A stretch of DNA of 64,000 bases from Desulfitobacterium_A nosdiversum (GTDB lineage Bacteria > Bacillota > Desulfitobacteriia > Desulfitobacteriales > Desulfitobacteriaceae), in NCBI RefSeq assembly GCF_049860565.1, contig NZ_CP172056.1:372001-436000 (forward strand), in the 5' to 3' direction. Shown here piece after piece: positions 58,372-64,000 of the stretch. Position 1 is the first letter of the stretch. Each line of letters starts with the position of its first letter. Made by a program: the position numbers and the translations under genes. The notes below the pieces were generated by a model. It saw only the letters and a program-made list of their open reading frames with translations, ran no database searches and was not told the origin of the DNA.

Positions 58372-59562
58372 TTACTGCACTCGATGACTGCAAAGGTGGT
58401 TATATTCTTCAAACAGCTTCTGACTTGTTTCTCCGATTTCTTGAAGTGCAAATTTTATTTCCTTCATTAAGTCTGCTTCTGTATTGGTCCGGTCGGTGAT
58501 TTCCAACACGGAGCTGTCAAGCCCTTTAAATTCTTCAGTCATGAGTTCCATTAGAGGTACAATTTTAGAACTTACATCTTGCATGTTGTAAATAAGAGAA
58601 CGAATCTGCTCAACTGATTGGCGGCTTTCATCAGCAAGACGTTTAATTTCTTGAGCTACTACAGTGAAACCACGTCCGGTTTCTCCAGCGCGTGCTGCTT
58701 CAATTGAGGCATTAAATCCTAAGAGATTCGTTTGGTTTGCAATACGTTTGATCAGTTGAATCGTTTGATCAATTTGAGATGCAGCTTTCCCCATTTCATT
58801 TGATATTTGAATCGTTGTTTCAACTTGTTGTATTTGCTTATTAATCATTTGTGTCGTTATTTTAACAGTATCCCGCGTAAGCTGCATAGAATCGGTCACT
58901 GTTTCCGAAACAGCCATGACTTCCTGCATGCGGCTATTCAAGATAGAAGAAGTTTCCTGTGCTTCCTTCGCCAGTTCATGATAGTTAAAAAGCGTAATGC
59001 GTTCCATAATATCCATAATGCCTTGAGGCTTGATCGTTCGATTAAAAGAAATAATCTGAGATTCGGGATTAAGAGCCTCCCGATATTTTTTAAAGAGAAC
59101 TTCTTCAGGTCCAACGAAGCCATTCATGCCAATAATAATCTCGCTTTTCTGAAGTCGATCTTTTACTTCCTCTGGGCTTAGCTCGTCAAAAGGAATCACC
59201 GTGTAATCCAGATTAAGCCCGTAGGATTGCAAATAAGAAACAATCATATTGCCTTGAGCCAAGTTATTGTTAAAAATGCCCACAGATTTTCCTTGTGGAA
59301 TTTTAGCAACATCAACATAAAGCTGTATCTCTGGAATTAATTCAACACCAAGAACCTTTTCCGCAGGAACATATTGACACACTTGTTTAACCCGTGTCGG
59401 TAAAACAATAAATAAATCTTCCGGCAGCACATTGGGCAATTCGCGAACATCGTACTTATTAACCATCTCTACACTTTTAGAGAAAAAAAGTTCTGTTACT
59501 CGATAGAGTTCATTTGCTACCGGAAGTGAACTTCCGATTGTGGAAACTTTCATTACGCCCAT
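58372..59562 (-). CDS. Soluble methyl-accepting chemotaxis-type receptor
   Basis: A 396-residue protein without membrane helix or HAMP domain. Residues 1 to about 195 form a globular domain resembling PrpR-N/binding-protein folds (VGIFNNNLAQGNMIVSYL). A coiled-coil signalling region follows, with the conserved tip IANQTNLLGFNASIEAARAG near residue 275, which contacts CheA and CheW. It probably senses an intracellular metabolite or redox state. An internal ATG three codons in is possible. It is monocistronic. Confidence 0.87.
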   Translation of the reverse strand: MGVMKVSTIGSSLPVANELYRVTELFFSKSVEMVNKYDVRELPNVLPEDLFIVLPTRVKQVCQYVPAEKVLGVELIPEIQLYVDVAKIPQGKSVGIFNNNLAQGNMIVSYLQSYGLNLDYTVIPFDELSPEEVKDRLQKSEIIIGMNGFVGPEEVLFKKYREALNPESQIISFNRTIKPQGIMDIMERITLFNYHELAKEAQETSSILNSRMQEVMAVSETVTDSMQLTRDTVKITTQMINKQIQQVETTIQISNEMGKAASQIDQTIQLIKRIANQTNLLGFNASIEAARAGETGRGFTVVAQEIKRLADESRQSVEQIRSLIYNMQDVSSKIVPLMELMTEEFKGLDSSVLEITDRTNTEADLMKEIKFALQEIGETSQKLFEEYNHLCSHRVQ

Positions 59563-59758
59563 GAATCACTCACTCCATACTATTATTTAAACAAATTTCC
59601 CCCACTCTTTCCAAATTTCCGCTCTTGTTCTTGTCCTCATTTTCATTTATTTTGATCTTATTCGACAACTGTAAACTATTACCTGCCATAAGGTATTATT
59701 AAAAATTTTAATTCTGACCATACGAATTGCTTCTTTCAAGCGTTGATTCTTCAACCTT

Positions 59759-60454
59759 TTACCTTTTGCGCAACTTTAGAAAGGGATCATTTTCGTTTGG
59801 ATCAATGGCTACTTCATTGGAAAAAAACTTGTACATCTCTTTTCTTTTAGCTAAGGCAACCTCAAACCAATTGAAGGTTTTAAATAAGCTTCCACCAAGC
59901 AACAGGCCTCCTAGGACATCAAGAAGGGTATGCTGTTTTAGAAATAGGGTTGAAAGGATAACTAAAATAACTGAACTCTGTATCATTAAAGAAATTTTAG
60001 GAGAATGAGTACTCATTTTCAAGGACCCAAGGAAGATAACATAAGCGGTCAGAACATGAATGCTTGGAAAAGCATTAAAGGGCTGATCAATAGTATAGAT
60101 GACTTGAGTGAGCCTTGAGAAAATATCGTGTCCAAGGATATCCGGCCTTGGAACTGTAGTTTGGAAAAAGGTGAAAATGATAAAACAGATCACCAGACCT
60201 AAAATCATTGAGAGAATACTGGATCGATAAAGTTGAAAGTTATAAGACATAAACCAAATTAAGGCAACAAAAAGTAACCCATACCAAGCGACATACGGTA
60301 TGGCAAAATAGGGCAAGAATGGAATCCTTTGATCAATCATCGTAACCAGCAAATAAACGCGTTCTGTACTATGATTCAGAAGAAGATAGAGCGAATCGAC
60401 AATTGGAATAAGCAGGAGCCAACTGGCCTTTAACAAAAAAGTTCGCGATGGCAT
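59759..60454 (-). CDS. PAP2-like membrane phosphatase
   Basis: A membrane protein of about 231 residues with six helices. The phosphatase motifs are NAFPSIHVLTAY (PSxH type) and a later KQHTLLDVLGGLLLGG with His and Asp, plus KTPRP-like VPRPD. It resembles inositol-phosphotransferase/PAP2 members acting on lipid phosphates or undecaprenyl pyrophosphate. Start at 60454 behind GGAGG; 60472 is the alternative. It follows the glycosyltransferase by about 30 bases, likely in one operon. Confidence 0.85.
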   Translation of the reverse strand: MPSRTFLLKASWLLLIPIVDSLYLLLNHSTERVYLLVTMIDQRIPFLPYFAIPYVAWYGLLFVALIWFMSYNFQLYRSSILSMILGLVICFIIFTFFQTTVPRPDILGHDIFSRLTQVIYTIDQPFNAFPSIHVLTAYVIFLGSLKMSTHSPKISLMIQSSVILVILSTLFLKQHTLLDVLGGLLLGGSLFKTFNWFEVALAKRKEMYKFFSNEVAIDPNENDPFLKLRKR

Positions 60455-60486
60455 CAGAATTACATCCTCCATTTTCTAAAAAGAAA

Positions 60487-61671
60487 TTAAGCATAAAATT
60501 TATTTTTAGAAGCCAACTCTTCTTTAATCCTAATTTCATCAAATTGATAGCGGCACTGCTTTAAGATTGCTTGAGCGGCTTGATCCGCAGAATTCCTAGG
60601 GGCAACAGCTTGGGCAAACTGACGCAGCATTTTGACTTTTTCAGGGGACATGATGAGTTCATCTAATGTCTTTTCTAATTCCGCTTCCGAATAAATAGCC
60701 TTTCCCGCTCCGATTTTTTGAATATATAAAGCATTTCCCTCTTCTTGCCCTGGAATTGGTTTATAAATAAGCATGGGCAATGATTTGGTCAGTGCTTCTG
60801 ATACAGTTAATCCCCCGGCTTTGGTCACAATAACGTCTGCCACTGTCATTAATTCATCAATATTTTCGACAAATTCTAAACGAACAATAGAGCTAATCGA
60901 CTTTTTAACGAGTTGATCTAATGAATCATAGAGTCTTCTATTCTTACCGCAAACGATGATCGCCTGAACCGGATGCTCAGCATTACTCAGTATTCTCTGA
61001 AACAACTTTATTTTACCTAAAACTCCGTATGCTCCACCCATAATTAAAATTGTTGGAAGATCTGAACGTAGGTTTAGCTTAGTTAGTATTTTTCCTCTTG
61101 CTAAATTCCGTTCAAATTTTCTTCTAACGGGTATACCAGAAATATAAATTTGGGCCGGGTCAACTCCACGAGAGATTAGACCTTCGTAAATTTCTTTACA
61201 CCCCACAAGATATAGGTCAACCCCTGGATGAATCCATTGATTATGAGCTGTATAATCTGTGACAACAGTAATTAAAGGGGTGTTAAAGATCCCGTTTCGT
61301 TTGAGCTGGGCAAGGATGCCCGCTATTGTTGGGTAGGTACATACAATTACATCCGGTTTTATATGATTAATGAATTGGGCGAACTCCTTGTGCCCCAAGG
61401 TGTTAAAAAAGCGCTGCACAATAGAGTCGGACGTTATTTTCTCTGTCTTCTCGTAAATCTTTCCCCAAAGTTTAGGTAGGTGTTTAATGATCCAAATATA
61501 GCTGTTACGGATCAAAAGATTGAGCAGCTTACTAATCATCGTCATAAAATCCAAGTGAATAATTTCAAGGGTAGGTTCAAATTTTTGGAGTGATTCAATA
61601 ATTGCCTCGGCTGCACGAATATGGCCAGCTCCGAAGGTGGAGGAAAAAACGAGTATACGTATCGGTTTCAA
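60487..61671 (-). CDS. Diacylglycerol glycosyltransferase-like protein (MGDG synthase/UgtP family)
   Basis: A 394-residue GT-B glycosyltransferase. The N-terminal MGDG-synthase domain starts ILVFSSTFGAGHIRAAEAI (with GxGH), and the C-terminal GT28 domain holds GGAYGVLGK and the donor-binding TKAGGLTVSEALTKSLPML near residue 283. It probably adds sugar to diacylglycerol to make a glycolipid. No signal peptide; membrane-associated. The PAP2 gene follows, which could supply diacylglycerol from phosphatidate. Confidence 0.88.
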   Translation of the reverse strand: MKPIRILVFSSTFGAGHIRAAEAIIESLQKFEPTLEIIHLDFMTMISKLLNLLIRNSYIWIIKHLPKLWGKIYEKTEKITSDSIVQRFFNTLGHKEFAQFINHIKPDVIVCTYPTIAGILAQLKRNGIFNTPLITVVTDYTAHNQWIHPGVDLYLVGCKEIYEGLISRGVDPAQIYISGIPVRRKFERNLARGKILTKLNLRSDLPTILIMGGAYGVLGKIKLFQRILSNAEHPVQAIIVCGKNRRLYDSLDQLVKKSISSIVRLEFVENIDELMTVADVIVTKAGGLTVSEALTKSLPMLIYKPIPGQEEGNALYIQKIGAGKAIYSEAELEKTLDELIMSPEKVKMLRQFAQAVAPRNSADQAAQAILKQCRYQFDEIRIKEELASKNKFYA

Positions 61672-61902
61672 AGAAATAATCCTCCTTAATGAGAATTTAT
61701 TCAGCCATGAAGGCCTATTTCTTTGAACATTATTTCCATTATTTTTAATCTAATGCAATTTTTGAAGAAATGGAAAGTACCCTTGGTATTTTAAAATCAG
61801 ATTGGGTTATTTTGGGGAATTCGGCTTTGCATAATCTAAGAGCAGAAAGAACAATCTATTGCTGTTAAATAAGGGTGATCACTAATTTCTAGGAGGCTTA
61901 TG

Positions 61903-62253
61903 ATGGACAATCACGAAGTAATTGAACAGACTCTACAGAATTACGAACTCGCTAACGAAGCATTATTAGACATATGGGAGCATTTAGATGCTGAGCTTAT
62001 TAATGCTATTTTGGAAAAGCAGCAAAATCGTTTAGAGCAAATTTCAGAACGGCTTTATCATGAAGAAAAACTCGATGAGTTTCGTGATACGAGTGATCAT
62101 AATACAGAAATACTTGAAAATACATTAACCCGTTTTGACTGGGCCAATCAATATCTTTATGAACATTGGGATACGCTACCGAATGACGAGCGTTTGTCTA
62201 TTATGCAGAAGCAGTGGAACCGCATAGAAGACATGCGTAACAGAAACATATAA
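61903..62253 (+). CDS. Small acidic protein with two tandem helical repeats
   Basis: A 116-residue protein I do not recognise. Two related 44-residue units are visible: one around IEQTLQNYELANEALLDIW and one around LENTLTRFDWANQYLYEHW, each ending with a Gln-Asn-Arg-rich segment (KQQNRLEQI, KQWNRIEDM). Helical throughout, no membrane segment. The ATG at 61903 has the better spacing from AGGAGG than the one just upstream. Function unknown. Confidence 0.75.
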   Translation: MDNHEVIEQTLQNYELANEALLDIWEHLDAELINAILEKQQNRLEQISERLYHEEKLDEFRDTSDHNTEILENTLTRFDWANQYLYEHWDTLPNDERLSIMQKQWNRIEDMRNRNI

Positions 62254-62281
62254 CCCATAATTTTATGCTTAGAGATATAAG

Positions 62282-62303
62282 AACCGAGGCATTCGCCTCG
62301 GTT
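62282..62303 (+). terminator. Terminator after the repeat protein gene
   Basis: AACCGAGGC and GCCTCGGTT form a 9-bp stem with loop ATTC, followed by TTTGTG on the plus strand. Confidence 0.85.
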
Positions 62304-62354
62304 TTGTGTACCAGCTATTTGAATTAAACAATCGCTATAAGGAGAAAAAAATCT

Positions 62355-62933
62355 ATGGAATTGTCGCCTCGATTATACCATTGGTTTGTCCGGCCTAAAT
62401 CTTTTACCCAATTATACATTAACAATCTCCTGCAAATGAGTTTTGATTTCAAGAACAAAGCTGTTTTGGATTTTGGTTGTGGGGTTGGGTCAAGCAGCTC
62501 GATATTCGACTCTAACCATTACCTCGGGGTTGATCCTGACTTTCACCGAGTTGCATATGCTAAACGTTTATATCCTACCTATCGGTTTAATGTCTTCGAT
62601 GGAAAGAATCTTCTTCTTAAACAGAGTTCATTCGATTATATTATCATGGTTGCAGTGCTCCATCATATTCCTTCAGATGGCATAGCAAACTACCTTACGC
62701 AATTAAAACGTATTCTAAAACCTTTTGGGCAAATTCTGGTCATTGAACCTTGTTTGGCTAAAAATTTACGACTTAGTAACTCCCTGATGAGGTTTCTTGA
62801 TAATGGCCCTTATATTCGAGACTCAAAAGGGTACATGGAAATATTTGAAACAAATCAATTTAAAACAACAATTCATAAACAGTATCGAAGATTTTTTTAT
62901 AACGAAATTTTCTTCTCAGCCCTATTAAATTAG
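62355..62933 (+). CDS. Class I SAM-dependent methyltransferase
   Basis: A 192-residue Rossmann-fold methyltransferase. Motif I is VLDFGCGVGSSSSIF near residue 37, followed by YLGVDPD for motif II and a DYIIMVAVLHHIP segment for motif IV. Substrate unknown; it may act on a lipid or quinone precursor. AAGGAG precedes the ATG. The C-terminus is short compared with larger members of the family. Confidence 0.85.
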   Translation: MELSPRLYHWFVRPKSFTQLYINNLLQMSFDFKNKAVLDFGCGVGSSSSIFDSNHYLGVDPDFHRVAYAKRLYPTYRFNVFDGKNLLLKQSSFDYIIMVAVLHHIPSDGIANYLTQLKRILKPFGQILVIEPCLAKNLRLSNSLMRFLDNGPYIRDSKGYMEIFETNQFKTTIHKQYRRFFYNEIFFSALLN

Positions 62934-62942
62934 TTTGTTGCT

Positions 62943-63470
62943 CTAATAATTATCGACTTTTTGTATGATCGGCGATTCTCCTAAATCTCCGGGGGATGGA
63001 TAGATAATATCAGGGCAAAGATTTATTCCAGCATTACGATAGGCATCAGCCCAGAGCGTTGAGCATAGGCTGTTGTCTCTTGCTTTATAAGGCCATACCC
63101 AATGGAACAGATATCTTGATGCTTCCCAGATAATAAGTTTGTAATCATACTTTGCCCCTACTTTATTAACAGCATGCTCTACAATTTTTCTACGCTGGTC
63201 ATCGGTTAAGCTATTGCACGTAAAAACATCGACTCGACCGGTATAGGTCTCAAGCTTTTGGTAATTGGTTCTTTTAAAAGGCAGAATCTCAACTGCTTCA
63301 TCAGGACCGACAACGCCTGCTACATGGGTATACGAACTTCCTGTAATTCGTTTAATGACTTTATCAATCCAAGTGTTTCCCTGTATCAAGAGAAGATCCC
63401 CCGGTTGAATTTTAGAAGAAATTACATTTGAGTCACTAGGCAAAACTAAATTAGCGTCAAACAAACGCAC
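62943..63470 (-). CDS. YiiX/YebB-like permuted NlpC/P60 papain-fold protein
   Basis: A 175-residue protein starting at a GTG after GGAGGAGG. The histidine in SSYTHVAGVVG (near residue 48) precedes the cysteine in SLCSTLWADAY (near 136), the permuted order of the YaeF/YiiX amidase-like family. GDLLLIQGNTWIDKVI is the usual N-terminal segment. It probably hydrolyses a lipid or amide bond; no signal peptide. It is convergent with the methyltransferase. Confidence 0.82.
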   Translation of the reverse strand: MRLFDANLVLPSDSNVISSKIQPGDLLLIQGNTWIDKVIKRITGSSYTHVAGVVGPDEAVEILPFKRTNYQKLETYTGRVDVFTCNSLTDDQRRKIVEHAVNKVGAKYDYKLIIWEASRYLFHWVWPYKARDNSLCSTLWADAYRNAGINLCPDIIYPSPGDLGESPIIQKVDNY

Positions 63471-63606
63471 AATATTTCCTCCTCCAAATACTAACGTCCA
63501 TTAAAAGATGCCTTCTAAGGCCTTAGTATCTTCGGAAGAACTTAAAGTTATGATTGCGATTTACTAAAAAATATTTTTATCCGCTTAATGAATTTTATAT
63601 TATTAA

Positions 63607-63641
63607 AGGCATACCTCTTACATTATGAGGTATGCCTTTAT
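63607..63641 (-). terminator. Terminator after the last small gene
   Basis: AAAGGCATACCTC and GAGGTATGCCTTT form a 13-bp perfect stem with a 9-base loop; the minus strand continues TAATAATATAAAA. Confidence 0.8.
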
Positions 63642-63667
63642 GCTCTGGGGCCAGAATTATCTCAACT

Positions 63668-63919
63668 TTACTCTTCGTCAATCTCTTGAAGCAACCGCGT
63701 TGACTTCATGAGAACATTTCTTAATACTTCTTCTTCTGAAGAGACAGCATTAAGGCTTACCGGTGTCGTTTTTATTTCTGTACGATATTGTCTGGCTGTC
63801 TCCAGCAATTCGTTTAATTCGTTGGCATATCCCTCGACCCGATACCATCTTTTTTGTTCATAATCCTCACGGCAAAGGCGATTTAAAGCTTCAACATCAT
63901 TATAAACATGTCCTAACAT
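63668..63919 (-). CDS. Small hypothetical protein
   Basis: An 83-residue, hydrophilic, helical protein (MLGHVYNDVEALNRLCRED at the start, acidic Glu-rich C-terminus). GGAGG is six bases before the ATG and a terminator follows. I do not recognise it. The last 80 bases of the window beyond its start contain no further gene. Confidence 0.7.
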   Translation of the reverse strand: MLGHVYNDVEALNRLCREDYEQKRWYRVEGYANELNELLETARQYRTEIKTTPVSLNAVSSEEEVLRNVLMKSTRLLQEIDEE

Positions 63920-64000
63920 AACAAACCTCCATTCAATCTTCTATTGACCATATGCTTCAACATATTTTCAAAGGATTAATATTGTCGTTACCTTAAGAAC

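Overview
The window is a chromosomal segment of an anaerobic, low-to-moderate G+C Firmicute, most likely a clostridial Peptococcaceae/Desulfitobacteriaceae member (Desulfosporosinus or Desulfitobacterium type). This rests on the Bacillus/Clostridium gene order around rpoBC, sigH, cysES, ispDF, clpC and ctsR, the strong AGGAGG ribosome sites, a Cys T-box leader, a CtsR operator, a selenocysteine formate dehydrogenase, a TupABC tungstate importer and an anaerobic sigma-54 activator. The genus is an inference.

Region 1 (1-12.1 kb, minus strand) is the transcription/translation core: rpoC (cut by the window edge), rpoB, rplL, rplJ with its L10 leader, rplA, rplK, nusG, secE, rpmG, an initiator tRNA-fMet, sigH and rlmB. 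Promoters are readable before rplJ and rpmG. A very long perfect hairpin separates rplL from rpoB.

Region 2 (12.1-21.2 kb, minus) is thyX, mrnC, cysS and cysE under a cysteine T-box leader with a near-consensus promoter, then gltX, ispF, ispD, the PIN-TRAM membrane protein YacL and carD. Two G+C-rich blocks of foreign appearance lie here: about 650 bp between thyX and rlmB, and about 350 bp between the T-box terminator and cysE.

Region 3 (21.3-29.3 kb) has a small Cys-containing protein (plus strand), YitT, radA, and the stress operon ctsR-mcsA-mcsB-clpC with its CtsR box.

Region 4 (29.4-37.4 kb, minus) is formate metabolism: UspA, fdhE, fdhI, fdhB and a Tat-exported FdhA whose in-frame TGA is decoded as selenocysteine. 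Upstream lies an unusual regulator that joins a membrane Cache-HAMP sensor directly to a DNA-binding domain. Rubrerythrin follows.

Region 5 (37.6-44.4 kb) is mixed: an MFS transporter, a Nudix hydrolase, a class A PBP with a probable 3' frameshift, a nested inverted-repeat element, a lysophospholipase-like hydrolase, a YgjP-like peptidase and a nitroreductase.

Region 6 (44.6-57 kb) is a tungsten/molybdenum module. An HTH-periplasmic-binding-domain regulator with an FNR-type site upstream is followed by tupA-tupB-tupC. Then come a methanol-dehydrogenase-like alcohol dehydrogenase, the operon moaD-thiF-moeA-moeA(PBP fusion), a sigma-54 enhancer-binding protein and mobB. I find two matches to the -24/-12 sigma-54 promoter consensus, one before adh and one before moaD. 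Matching inverted-repeat motifs lie upstream of each, so the activator probably controls both. The module probably supplies pterin cofactor for the formate dehydrogenase and for a tungsten or molybdenum enzyme outside the window.

Region 7 (57-64 kb) holds an isoprenylcysteine methyltransferase-like protein, YggT, a soluble chemoreceptor, a PAP2 phosphatase with a diacylglycerol glycosyltransferase-like gene, a duplicated helical-repeat protein, a methyltransferase, a YiiX-type hydrolase and a small hypothetical. No CRISPR array, rRNA gene or intact insertion sequence was seen.
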